DNA from: a virus
Direction: 5' to 3' (one strand)
Virus record (IMG/VR): IMGVR_UViG_3300005613_000471
Coordinates: 1-21,353 of that record
DNA: 21,353 nt
Positions 1 to 6,241 of the stretch are shown here, piece after piece (position 1 is the stretch's first letter; the number at the start of each line of letters is the position of its first letter). A program made the position numbers and the translations under genes. The notes below the pieces were generated by a model. It did no database searches. It had not been told where the DNA came from and worked only from the letters and a program-made list of their open reading frames with translations.

Positions 1-1
1 A

Positions 2-379
2 ATTCAACAGTATAAAAGTGAAAGAGAATCATCTGATAGTGAATTCTATTTAAGAAAGCATCTATCAAGAAGAATTAGACAAACTTTGCTAAAACAGGGT
101 GAATCTAAAATTCTCTTTAATCAATATGGTATTGATGTAAACTCAATATTGTTGAATATTGGAGAAAGACCTTCTCCAGATTATCATTTGGATCATATTC
201 TTCCAGTTTCTGCTTTTGATTTTACAGACCCATTTCAAGTATGGTCTTGTAATCATAAAGATAATTTAAGATGGTTGGAATATAAAAAGAATATAGAAAA
301 AAGTGATAAACATTCTCCAGAAGATCTTTTAAAGTATCTGCAAGAGATGAAATCTGAATGGGACGCAAGTAGAGCATAA
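2..379 (+). CDS. HNH endonuclease, 5' end outside the window (partial)
   Basis: The frame is open from the first bases of the window, so the true start lies upstream; 125 residues are visible. The protein has an HNH core: an Asp-His pair (bases 191-196) in the context DYHLDHILPVSAF, then a stretch N-HKDNLRWLEYKKNIEKS with the conserved Asn, Arg-Trp and the second Asn/Lys group. This pattern is typical of phage and intron HNH nucleases that nick DNA for homing. The codon use is AT-rich with AGA for Arg, unlike the sequence just downstream, which fits a mobile gene. The stop at 377-379 is followed in the same frame by a protein-like tail (see the next entry). It could be free-standing or intron-encoded; the missing upstream part prevents a decision. 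The HNH family call is firm, the mobility is inference. Confidence 0.8.
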   Translation: MQQYKSERESSDSEFYLRKHLSRRIRQTLLKQGESKILFNQYGIDVNSILLNIGERPSPDYHLDHILPVSAFDFTDPFQVWSCNHKDNLRWLEYKKNIEKSDKHSPEDLLKYLQEMKSEWDASRA

Positions 380-469
380 GGGAACGGTACGTTCGGGAAG
401 GAAATCATCTCAACCTTTCTGCGTTCTATGCTCCAAGGAACGGGAACTCGGATCACCCGCAAGGGTTAA
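380..469 (+). pseudogene. Possible C-terminal remnant or 3' exon of a gene interrupted by the HNH gene
   Basis: Directly after the HNH stop, in the same frame, 29 codons read on without a stop to TAA at 467-469. They begin GNGTFGKEIISTF and end GTGTRITRKG. The stretch is clearly richer in G+C and in CGN arginine codons than the HNH gene, which uses AGA. It has no good start codon of its own except ATG at 428 (13 codons). I read it as the end of a phage gene split from its front part by the endonuclease insertion, either a broken gene or a 3' exon. I do not recognise the gene. A chance open frame cannot be excluded at this length. Confidence 0.35.
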
Positions 470-492
470 AGGAGAAAATCACCCATTCTTTT

Positions 493-497
493 AGGAG
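493..497 (+). promoter_or_regulatory. Shine-Dalgarno site for the DUF4278-like gene
   Basis: AGGAG at 493-497 lies 8 bases before ATG 506. It fixes the start of a gene too short to be obvious otherwise. Confidence 0.7.
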
Positions 498-505
498 TCA
501 CTACA

Positions 506-670
506 ATGAATACACTTACACTTATCAAAAACAAAATCGAGAAAGCAGCACGTCTGCATGACGCACAAATTCTTCACACTACATATCGTGGTGTAAAGTA
601 TGAGTGCAAGCAAGAAGGCGAAGAAGTACATGGTACTTTCTGCTATCGCGGTCGTAATTATAGCAAGTGA
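506..670 (+). CDS. Small DUF4278-like protein (54 aa)
   Basis: A 54-residue basic protein starting MNTLTLIKNKIEKAARLHD. Its C-terminal half carries the paired YRG-Y signature: YRGVKYE, then YRGRNYSK at the very end. This resembles DUF4278, a family of short proteins found in cyanobacteria and their phages; its function is unknown. The start is supported by AGGAG at 493-497. The gene is followed at once by a strong terminator, so it is the last gene of its transcript. Its G+C-richer codon use matches the 380-469 tail and not the flanking endonuclease genes. Family assignment is by motif memory only. Confidence 0.7.
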   Translation: MNTLTLIKNKIEKAARLHDAQILHTTYRGVKYECKQEGEEVHGTFCYRGRNYSK

Positions 671-677
671 AACTGAT

Positions 678-702
678 GGGGGGTTGACGACCCCCCTTTT
701 TT
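678..702 (+). terminator. Rho-independent terminator with a promoter -35 box in its loop
   Basis: A run of six G (678-683) and a run of six C (691-696) form a stem, which T684/A690 can extend, followed by TTTTTT (697-702). The loop contains TTGACG, the -35 element of the promoter listed next. The hairpin ends the DUF4278-like transcript. Confidence 0.85.
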
Positions 703-712
703 CTTCTATACT
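684..712 (+). promoter_or_regulatory. Sigma70-type promoter overlapping the terminator
   Basis: TTGACG (684-689), a 17-base spacer and TATACT (707-712). The predicted start is near 719, 15 bases before ATG 734. The -35 hexamer lies inside the loop of the terminator hairpin. Spacing and hexamers fit the host vegetative sigma factor consensus, so this is probably an early or middle promoter for the downstream genes. Confidence 0.65.
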
Positions 713-733
713 AAAATAACTTATGTTTTTAAC

Positions 734-958
734 ATGGATAAGGATGCACTTAAACTCCTTGTACGGCAACTTAGAATGCTGGTTGATGCTCTAGAATCTG
801 AAGTTTATTCAGACGTTGAAGCATACAGCAAGCAACCTAAGTATCAAGCACCCATTACTGACTATGAGGAGGTATATGATGACGATGATGATGGTGTGAC
901 TAATCGTATAAATAATTCATACAGATTATTTAACGACGATGATGGAGATGGATTATAG
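734..958 (+). CDS. Small acidic hypothetical protein (74 aa)
   Basis: A 74-residue protein with a helical N-terminus (MDKDALKLLVRQLRMLVDAL) and a strongly acidic C-terminal half with runs of Asp (YDDDDDG near residue 50, NDDDGDGL at the end). I recognise no domain. It is the first gene after the terminator/promoter at 678-712. Its last 20 bases overlap the start of the HNH endonuclease gene, and a perfect late-promoter box (907-914) lies inside its coding sequence. The acidic tail could mimic DNA or bind a basic partner, but that is speculation. Confidence 0.65.
   Translation: MDKDALKLLVRQLRMLVDALESEVYSDVEAYSKQPKYQAPITDYEEVYDDDDDGVTNRINNSYRLFNDDDGDGL
907..914 (+). promoter_or_regulatory. T4-type late promoter box before the homing endonuclease
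   Basis: TATAAATA, a perfect match to the T4 late consensus, sits inside the preceding gene. Transcription would start near 920, about 20 bases before the endonuclease start cluster at 939-950. It would uncouple the endonuclease from its early-gene neighbours. Confidence 0.5.
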
Positions 959-1442
959 AATACTTGATGAATATCCTCATTACAAAATATACCCAGATGG
1001 AAAAGTTTATTCAATTAAACTTAAAAAATATATTAACGGGCATAAGAATAAAAGAGGATACTATGCTTTTACTTTGTATAATTTAAGTGGAAAGAGAAAG
1101 CATAAGGGATTGCATCAACTTCTTGCTATGGCATTTATTCCAAATCCAAATGGATATGAAATAGTCAGACATCTTGATGACGATAAAGAAAATAATTCCT
1201 TGTCTAATTTAAAATGGGGAACAATAAAAGAAAATATTGAAGATGCCATTAGGAATAATGTTTTTAAAATACCAGACAACTCTAGAAATTGGTTGATTAA
1301 AACTCCTAGTGGTGATACAATAAAAGTGAAAAATCTTTCCAAATTTTGCTTGAATAATAACTTAACTAAACAAAATTTACACAAAACATATAAGGGTGAT
1401 AGATATCATCACAAGAATTTTAAATTGTTGAGGATGTTATGA
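939..1442 (+). CDS. NUMOD4/HNH homing endonuclease (167 aa)
   Basis: Residues about 5-45 match a NUMOD4 DNA-binding motif (YKIYPDGKVYS, then GY-F-LY-). Residues about 55-105 match an HNH_3 catalytic motif: LHQLLAMAFIPNPNG, then VRHLDDDKENN, then LSNLKWGT-KENIEDA. The C-terminal part (about 115-160) looks like a small helix-turn-helix target-binding module. Free-standing enzymes of this class nick a cognate site in related phages and spread by repair. Three in-frame ATGs (939, 942, 948) compete for the start. The gene overlaps its upstream neighbour by 20 bases and its stop (TGA 1440-1442) overlaps the next ATG (1439). It is more AT-rich than its neighbours, as expected of an invader. Confidence 0.85.
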   Translation: MMEMDYRILDEYPHYKIYPDGKVYSIKLKKYINGHKNKRGYYAFTLYNLSGKRKHKGLHQLLAMAFIPNPNGYEIVRHLDDDKENNSLSNLKWGTIKENIEDAIRNNVFKIPDNSRNWLIKTPSGDTIKVKNLSKFCLNNNLTKQNLHKTYKGDRYHHKNFKLLRML

Positions 1443-1588
1443 AAACTAAAAAAGCAATCAAGTACATTTTAAAACATCCTAACCTTTTCACTGAAGGAGA
1501 AATAGCGTATGCTAAACTTGTTGAAAAGGAAAGAAAATCACAAAAGAAGTTAAATGAACACAGCAAAACTGATATCGGTCACACCTGA
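1439..1588 (+). CDS. Small basic hypothetical protein upstream of thyX (49 aa)
   Basis: A 49-residue protein starting [20 protein letters not shown] and continuing with [17 protein letters not shown]. It is short, helical and lysine-rich. The ATG overlaps the endonuclease stop (ATGA), and its 3' end overlaps the first 35 bases of thyX in another frame. The 'K-I-KHP-L' opening recalls small conserved cyanophage proteins, but I cannot name a family. The regular codon flow and tight overlaps at both ends suggest it is real. Confidence 0.55.
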   Translation: MKTKKAIKYILKHPNLFTEGEIAYAKLVEKERKSQKKLNEHSKTDIGHT

Positions 1589-2192
1589 TGCTGAAAAGCA
1601 TATTGCATATTGTGCCCGTGTAAGCAACCCTTCAAATCAGGGAAACGATTCCTTTGAGGGTCTTTTGAAATATTGTATCAAGCACAAGCATTGGAGTATC
1701 TTCGAGCAGGCATTTATGACTATCGAGTTGGAGACTTCTAGGGCTATAGCAGCTCAAGTGCTTCGTCATCGTAGCTTCACTTTTCAAGAGTTTTCCCAAC
1801 GGTATGCTGATAGCAGTTTGCTGAGTAAGCAAATTCCTATTCCCAAGTTTCGCCGTCAGGATGTCAAGAATCGTCAGAATTCTATTGATGATCTTGATGA
1901 CTTTGAGGTACAGAGATTGGAGATGCAAACCCAGACACTGTTTGATTCTGCTATGGCACTGTATCAACAGATGCTAGAGAAGGGTGTGGCAAAGGAATGT
2001 GCAAGAATGGTGCTTCCCCTCGCTGTGCCCACAAGAATCTATATGTCCGGTTCACTAAGATCGTGGATGCATTATATTGATCTGAGGTCTGCTAACGGCA
2101 CACAGAAAGAACATATGGATCTTGCTATTGCTTGTAGGGAAATTTTTTCTGAGCAGTTTCCTACTATTGCTAGTGCTCTAGAATGGGTCTAA
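1554..2192 (+). CDS. thyX: Flavin-dependent thymidylate synthase ThyX
   Basis: A 212-residue ThyX, the usual length. It methylates dUMP to dTMP using methylenetetrahydrofolate, FAD and NADPH, and so feeds phage DNA synthesis. The signature RHRX7S is intact: R71-H72-R73, then S81, in [14 protein letters not shown]. The C-terminal block with [20 protein letters not shown] and [12 protein letters not shown] matches the conserved substrate/FAD region. A Ser stands in the 'GSLRSW' position where Asn is common, which seems tolerable. ThyX is common in T4-like cyanophages, where it replaces the T4 td enzyme. The gene lies directly before phoH and the gp33-gp59-gp32 block. Confidence 0.96.
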   Translation: MNTAKLISVTPDAEKHIAYCARVSNPSNQGNDSFEGLLKYCIKHKHWSIFEQAFMTIELETSRAIAAQVLRHRSFTFQEFSQRYADSSLLSKQIPIPKFRRQDVKNRQNSIDDLDDFEVQRLEMQTQTLFDSAMALYQQMLEKGVAKECARMVLPLAVPTRIYMSGSLRSWMHYIDLRSANGTQKEHMDLAIACREIFSEQFPTIASALEWV

Positions 2193-2218
2193 ATATAAAA
2201 ACATTGTGAGGTGATGTG

Positions 2219-2470
2219 ATGGCAACGTATCCTGTGAAACATAAAGAAACAGGTGAGACTAAGGAAGTTAAAATGAGTGTTCATGATTGGGATCAATGGC
2301 GTAAAGATAATCCAGACTGGGAAAGATTTTATACACCAGAAAACACTCCTGGTATGGGACTAGAAATGGGCGAACCTTTCAGTAAAATTTACACGAAACA
2401 TCCAGGTTGGAAGGATGTGATTGGTGCCGCTAAAAAGCAACCAGGTTCAACTTTGAAGCACTACGATTGA
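2219..2470 (+). CDS. Conserved hypothetical protein between thyX and phoH (83 aa)
   Basis: An 83-residue protein with no cysteine, opening MATYPVKHKETGETKEVKMS, followed by a Trp/Asp-rich segment (HDWDQWRKDNPDW) and a short basic C-terminus (GSTLKHYD). The start is ATG 2219; a GTG immediately before it (2216) is in frame, but AGGTGA at 2209-2214 fits the ATG. The opening 'MATYPVKHKETGE' recalls the N-terminus of FmdB-type small zinc-ribbon proteins, but the zinc cysteines are absent, so metal binding is unlikely. Function unknown. Confidence 0.75.
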   Translation: MATYPVKHKETGETKEVKMSVHDWDQWRKDNPDWERFYTPENTPGMGLEMGEPFSKIYTKHPGWKDVIGAAKKQPGSTLKHYD

Positions 2471-2474
2471 AACT

Positions 2475-3227
2475 ATGCCCACTAGAAAGAAAAAAGAAAA
2501 TCCTGTACCATTCGGAACGAGCAACCGAGTAATGAAAAGGAAAAAACCAATCAATCTTGATTACATCAGAAAGATTGAACCACTAACTGACAATCAAGAA
2601 ACATTTTTTGATGAATACAATAAAGATCAAAATTTAGTCGCATATGGATGTGCTGGAACAGGAAAGACCTTCATCACCCTCTACAACGCCATCCTGGATG
2701 TCTTAGACCCAAGGACACCCTACGAAAAGATCTACATCGTCAGGTCGCTTGTACCCACCAGAGAGATTGGTTTCTTACCTGGTGACCATGAAGACAAATC
2801 ATCGCTTTACCAAATTCCATATAAGAACATGGTGAAGTATATGTTTGAGATGCCTGATGACAATGCTTTTGAAATGTTGTATGCAAATCTAAAAGCACAA
2901 GGCACCATCAGTTTCTGGAGCACTTCATTTATTCGTGGCACCACACTTGATAATGTTATTGTTATTGTTGATGAATTTCAAAACCTGAACTTCCATGAAC
3001 TTGATTCAATGATTACCCGTGTTGGTGAAAGTTCTAAGATTCATTTCTGTGGTGATGCAACACAGACCGACTTGGTGAAGACTGCCGAAAAGAATGGTAT
3101 TGTGGATTTCGTCCGTATCCTTAAAAATATGCCATCATTTAGTATGGTAGAATTTGAAGCAGCAGATATCTGCAGAAGTGGACTTGTTAAAGAGTACATC
3201 ATCGCTAAACTTGAACTTGGTATGTAA
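2475..3227 (+). CDS. phoH: PhoH-like ATPase
   Basis: A 250-residue P-loop ATPase of the PhoH family. Walker A is GCAGTGKT at residues 58-65 and Walker B is VIVIVDEFQN at 161-170; CGDATQTD (192-199) matches the conserved sensor-like motif. PhoH proteins are widespread in cyanophages. The name comes from a phosphate-starvation gene of E. coli, but the role in phages is unsettled, with RNA or nucleotide metabolism proposed. The basic N-terminal stretch (TRKKKENP, then KRKKP) is typical of phage versions. The stop (TAA 3225-3227) overlaps the ATG of the exonuclease gene at 3227, so the two are translationally coupled. Confidence 0.93.
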   Translation: MPTRKKKENPVPFGTSNRVMKRKKPINLDYIRKIEPLTDNQETFFDEYNKDQNLVAYGCAGTGKTFITLYNAILDVLDPRTPYEKIYIVRSLVPTREIGFLPGDHEDKSSLYQIPYKNMVKYMFEMPDDNAFEMLYANLKAQGTISFWSTSFIRGTTLDNVIVIVDEFQNLNFHELDSMITRVGESSKIHFCGDATQTDLVKTAEKNGIVDFVRILKNMPSFSMVEFEAADICRSGLVKEYIIAKLELGM

Positions 3228-3901
3228 TGTTTACACAAATTGAAATTGATTATCCATCCCTAGACAGAGAAACTATTGACGGTGTTAGGTATTATGATAC
3301 CCCTACAGGGGAGAAGTTAGTATCTATTACTTCTGTAATTAGTCATTACAACCGAGAGATTTTCCGTGAATGGAGAGCACGGGTTGGTAACGATGAAGCA
3401 AATAAAGTTACCAAGCAAGCGACCAGTCGAGGCACTGACATGCATACACTGGTTGAACATTATATCAAGAATGAGGAACTACCAACAGTTCAACCATTGT
3501 CTGAAATGTTATTCAAGCAGGCAAAACCTGACTTGAATAAGATTGATAATATTCATGCGATTGAGCAGGCACTGTTCAGTAAAGAACTTGGTGTAGCAGG
3601 AACGGTTGATTGTATTGCCGAATACGAAGGTGAACTTGCAGTCATTGACTTCAAGACTAGTAAGAAACCAAAACCAAGGAAGTGGATTGAACACTATTTC
3701 GTACAGTGTGCAGCCTATGCTTGCATGTTATACGAAATGACTGGTATAATGGTACAAAAGTTTGTCATCATCATGTCGTGTGAGGATGGTGAATGTGTTG
3801 TTTATGAAGAGTATGACAAAAGAAAGTACATCGACCTTCTCTCAGAATATATTAGAGAGTTTGTTGAATTCAAACTGCAGGAGTATGGAAAAGAATCCTG
3901 A
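3227..3901 (+). CDS. PD-(D/E)XK exonuclease, RecB/MGME1-like
   Basis: A 224-residue nuclease of the RecB/Cas4/MGME1 superfamily. Visible motifs: SRGTDMHTLVEHYI with His73; AIEQ with Glu113; the D-(D/E)xK core GVAGTVD (Asp128) and VIDFKTSKK (Asp141, Lys143); and a C-terminal QCAAYACML with Gln160 and Tyr164. Such enzymes degrade DNA ends; in a phage they may trim recombination intermediates or host DNA. It starts within the stop of phoH and its end overlaps the gp33 gene by 17 bases, placing it in one early/middle operon with replication genes. Substrate and polarity cannot be read from sequence. Confidence 0.85.
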   Translation: MFTQIEIDYPSLDRETIDGVRYYDTPTGEKLVSITSVISHYNREIFREWRARVGNDEANKVTKQATSRGTDMHTLVEHYIKNEELPTVQPLSEMLFKQAKPDLNKIDNIHAIEQALFSKELGVAGTVDCIAEYEGELAVIDFKTSKKPKPRKWIEHYFVQCAAYACMLYEMTGIMVQKFVIIMSCEDGECVVYEEYDKRKYIDLLSEYIREFVEFKLQEYGKES

Positions 3902-4157
3902 AAAAGAAACAATCAACGATCTATTGGAGAGTAAGTTCTATTGTTCTCGTAGATTTACAGAGCAAATTGAATTGATTGCACATGAAAACAAGGGCATGAA
4001 ATATGTTGATGCAATTGTATATTTCTGTGAGCAAAATAATCTTGATGTGGAATCAATTCCTAAATTAATTTCCAAACCACTTAAAGAAAAACTTAAGTGT
4101 GAAGCAATGGAATTAAACTTGCTAAAAAGAACTTCTCACGCTAAACTTCCCATATGA
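3885..4157 (+). CDS. 33: Late-promoter transcription coactivator gp33
   Basis: A 90-residue protein whose C-terminal half has the pattern DAIVYFCEQNNLDVESIPKL, then SKPLKEKLKCEA and LNLLKRTSHAKLPI, which I recognise from cyanophage gp33. In T4, gp33 binds host RNA polymerase and the sliding clamp gp45 and lets the late sigma factor gp55 initiate at TATAAATA. The C-terminus ends in a small hydrophobic tail (LPI), matching the expected clamp-binding end. AGGAG (3879-3883) lies only one base before the ATG, so the start is a little uncertain; no better downstream ATG exists. The late boxes found in this window are its likely targets. Confidence 0.8.
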   Translation: MEKNPEKETINDLLESKFYCSRRFTEQIELIAHENKGMKYVDAIVYFCEQNNLDVESIPKLISKPLKEKLKCEAMELNLLKRTSHAKLPI

Positions 4158-4172
4158 TTATTTGTATGGTGA

Positions 4173-4784
4173 ATGATTCCGAAGGTGACTCCATTTGATG
4201 CATATAAGTCCTATCTAGGACTGAAGAACCACTTTACAAAGGAGAAGTATGACTACCATAAGTATTGTGGAAAGTCCCGTGCTTCTATTCAAAGCTTTTA
4301 TAAAAGAAAGGACAGGTTCTTTTTTGAAAAACTTAGCAGACAGAAAGACGATGAGGAAGTGGTCGAGTTTTTCGTTTCCAATTTTGTATCTTGTGATGAC
4401 CCTCAGTCATTGTGGATTGGGGAGATTGTCCGAAATGGAGAACACAACTACACCGAGTGGAAGAAGCGATTACAGTCACTCTCATACACCTTCAAGACAG
4501 AAATAGAGAATGTCTTTACGGGAAAAGATTTTGATGATATGTTTGAGTTGGTGGGAACAAAACACCCACCAGTCATCAAGGAACATCTAAACAAAAGTTT
4601 GTCCCTTGAATCAATTGTAATCCTTAATAAGATTATTGGATTTAAATCAAACTTTGATGCTAAACTTGATGATCCAGTATGGAAGTTTTTATCCATGCGA
4701 ATTAGTAAGTATGATACCTTCATACATATAGATGTGTTCAAATACAAGAAAATTTTGAAAGAGATTATTTGCGAGGGGGTATGA
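4173..4784 (+). CDS. 59: Replicative helicase loader gp59
   Basis: A 203-residue protein matching T4 gp59, which loads helicase gp41 on forked DNA coated with gp32. The opening VTPFDAYKSYLGLKNHFTKE, the all-helical character, the many Lys/Phe residues and the size (T4 gp59 is about 217 aa) fit the family. The gene lies between gp33 and gp32, its usual place in T4-like cyanophages. No strong Shine-Dalgarno precedes ATG 4173. The stop (TGA 4782-4784) overlaps the next ATG at 4781. Confidence 0.85.
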   Translation: MIPKVTPFDAYKSYLGLKNHFTKEKYDYHKYCGKSRASIQSFYKRKDRFFFEKLSRQKDDEEVVEFFVSNFVSCDDPQSLWIGEIVRNGEHNYTEWKKRLQSLSYTFKTEIENVFTGKDFDDMFELVGTKHPPVIKEHLNKSLSLESIVILNKIIGFKSNFDAKLDDPVWKFLSMRISKYDTFIHIDVFKYKKILKEIICEGV

Positions 4785-5116
4785 GTTTTTTTGAATCTGA
4801 TTTTGTCCAGCAAGAGATGAAAGAGATCTCTGAACTTCAAGATAAGATTTACGAGAAGGTCTTTTCTTTCGCATCCATGGGCAAGGATGAAAAACTTGAA
4901 CACATTAATATGCTGGAACAACTGCTTTTAAAGCAGAAGGTTCTCTATACTAGGATGAGTCTTTCGGATGATCCTGAAGCGCAACGCATGAAGGATAGCA
5001 TTATCACTTCTGCAAGACAACTAGGATTCCCCCCTGATGTGGATCTTGGTTATGTGTTTTCTAATATGTCGAACATAATTGAAAACATGAAACAACACAT
5101 AAATGAGTCTTCTTGA
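4781..5116 (+). CDS. DUF1825-like protein (111 aa)
   Basis: A 111-residue, all-helical protein starting MSFFESDFVQQEMKEI. It resembles DUF1825, a cyanobacterial family of similar length that also opens 'M-FF-S--VQ-E' and has a central region about keeping a helix 'QM--L----------R'. Family function is unknown. The start is ATG 4781, supported by GAGG at 4773-4776 and by the ATGA overlap with the gp59 stop; the open frame upstream has no ATG. The location between helicase loader and gp32 suggests a replication or host-takeover role, which is inference. A host-like gene in this position points to acquisition from a cyanobacterium. Confidence 0.72.
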   Translation: MSFFESDFVQQEMKEISELQDKIYEKVFSFASMGKDEKLEHINMLEQLLLKQKVLYTRMSLSDDPEAQRMKDSIITSARQLGFPPDVDLGYVFSNMSNIIENMKQHINESS

Positions 5117-5141
5117 CAAACCTTTAAAAAGATCTTATAGT
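5113..5141 (+). promoter_or_regulatory. Sigma70-type promoter for gene 32
   Basis: TTGACA (5113-5118) is a perfect -35 box, then a 17-base spacer and TATAGT (5136-5141). The -35 box overlaps the stop codon of the DUF1825-like gene. Transcription would start near 5148 and give a leader of about 72 bases before ATG 5220. It would allow gp32 to be made independently of the upstream operon. Confidence 0.75.
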
Positions 5142-5147
5142 TCTTGG

Positions 5148-5219
5148 TTTAAGAGGCTACCCAATCCTCATAAAAGCAAAGGGACACAATCCAAATACAA
5201 CGAATACGGAGTTTATCAA
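5148..5219 (+). promoter_or_regulatory. Gene 32 mRNA leader with Shine-Dalgarno and possible pseudoknot
   Basis: GGAG (5208-5211), 8 bases before ATG 5220, is the ribosome site. Upstream, GAGG (5153-5156) can pair with CCTC (5166-5169), and CCC in that loop (5160-5162) with GGG (5181-5183), giving a small H-type pseudoknot. The rest is A-rich and unpaired. In T4, gp32 represses its own mRNA by binding from a leader pseudoknot into an unstructured operator. The geometry here is similar, but the stems are short. Confidence 0.35.
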
Positions 5220-6173
5220 ATGTCTTTTTCAGACCTTAAGAAACAATCCTCTTTGGGATCTTTGACAGCGCGACTGACCAAAGAAGCCGAAAAGATGAAT
5301 AACAAAGGCGGCGGTGCCGACGACCGACTCTGGAAACCAGAGATGGATAAGTCTGGCAATGGTTACGCCGTGATCCGTTTTCTGCCAGCACCTGACGGTG
5401 AAGACCTGCCATGGGTCAAACTGTTCTCACACGCCTTCCAGGGACCTGGTGGGTGGTATATTGAGAACTCCCTGACCACCATTGGTGGTAAGGATCCTGT
5501 CGGTGAACTGAACAGGGAACTGTGGAACAGCGGCAGTGATGCCGATAAAGATGCAGTGCGTAAGCAAAAGCGCAAACTGTCTTTCTATGCTAACATCTAT
5601 GTTGTTAAAGATCCTGCCAATCCTCAGAACGAGGGCGGAGTATTCCTATACAAGTTCGGTAAGAAAATCTTTGACAAGATCATGGATGTGATGCAACCTG
5701 AGTTTGAAGATGAAACCCCTATCAATCCTTTTGATTTCTGGCAGGGTGCAAACTTCAAACTGAAACTGCAGAAGAAAGATGGTTATTGGAACTATGATAA
5801 GTCCGAGTTTGATCGTCCTGCTCCTCTGCTAGATGACGATGATGCCCTTGAGGCAATCTGGAAGAAGCAGTATTCACTGACTGCCTTCACTGCTTCAGAT
5901 CAATTCAAATCTTATGATGATCTGAAGAATCGTCTTGATTATGTTTTGGGTAATAAATCTACCCGCATGTCAACCACAGACGAGGAAACAGAATATGATA
6001 ACTACGCTGCCACTGAAGAACGAAAAGTTAGTGAAGAGCAAGTCATGCAAAAACTTGAAGATTCATACAAAGCTTCAAAACCAAATGCTGACTTCAACTC
6101 TCCTGACATTACAGGTGGTCAATCAGACGATGATGATCCCATGAGTTACTTTGCTAAACTTGCAGATAGCTGA
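5220..6173 (+). CDS. 32: Single-stranded DNA-binding protein gp32
   Basis: A 317-residue homologue of T4 gp32, which coats single-stranded DNA in replication, repair and recombination. The N-terminus MSFSDLKKQSSLGSLTARLT carries the basic/Ser-Leu self-association motif. The core (roughly residues 25-240) is the OB-fold DNA-binding region, with VIRFLPAPDGEDLPWVKLFSH. The C-terminus is highly acidic (QSDDDDPMSYFAKLADS), the expected partner-binding tail. The frame is open back to an ATG at 5103, but the promoter at 5113-5141, the Shine-Dalgarno at 5208-5211 and the canonical gp32 opening all favour ATG 5220. The gene ends the rightward early block. Confidence 0.93.
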   Translation: MSFSDLKKQSSLGSLTARLTKEAEKMNNKGGGADDRLWKPEMDKSGNGYAVIRFLPAPDGEDLPWVKLFSHAFQGPGGWYIENSLTTIGGKDPVGELNRELWNSGSDADKDAVRKQKRKLSFYANIYVVKDPANPQNEGGVFLYKFGKKIFDKIMDVMQPEFEDETPINPFDFWQGANFKLKLQKKDGYWNYDKSEFDRPAPLLDDDDALEAIWKKQYSLTAFTASDQFKSYDDLKNRLDYVLGNKSTRMSTTDEETEYDNYAATEERKVSEEQVMQKLEDSYKASKPNADFNSPDITGGQSDDDDPMSYFAKLADS

Positions 6174-6241
6174 TGAAATATAATCAGATATGTCTGACTT
6201 TGCTAGTCATTGCAGCGTATGCTAATTTATTGAGGGGGTAA
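6173..6241 (+). CDS. Possible 22-residue hydrophobic peptide after gp32
   Basis: An ATG overlaps the gp32 stop (TGATG at 6171-6175) and opens a frame for a short peptide with a hydrophobic middle (CLTLLVIAAYA) flanked by polar ends, as in a tiny membrane peptide. The stop lies in the loop of the terminator. Translational coupling is possible. It is short enough to be chance. Confidence 0.25.
   Translation: MKYNQICLTLLVIAAYANLLRG

Noticed and set aside
3762-3884. Longer start for gp33 at ATG 3762
   Set aside because: The extension lies wholly inside the exonuclease gene in another frame and is Ser/Met-rich without family resemblance; ATG 3885 begins the gp33-like sequence.
4249-4506. Plus-strand 85-codon frame inside gp59
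   Set aside because: It overlaps gp59 entirely in another frame and lacks a ribosome site.
4448-4921. Antisense frame of 157 codons
   Set aside because: It is opposite gp59 and the DUF1825-like gene, both well supported; composition is that of a shadow.
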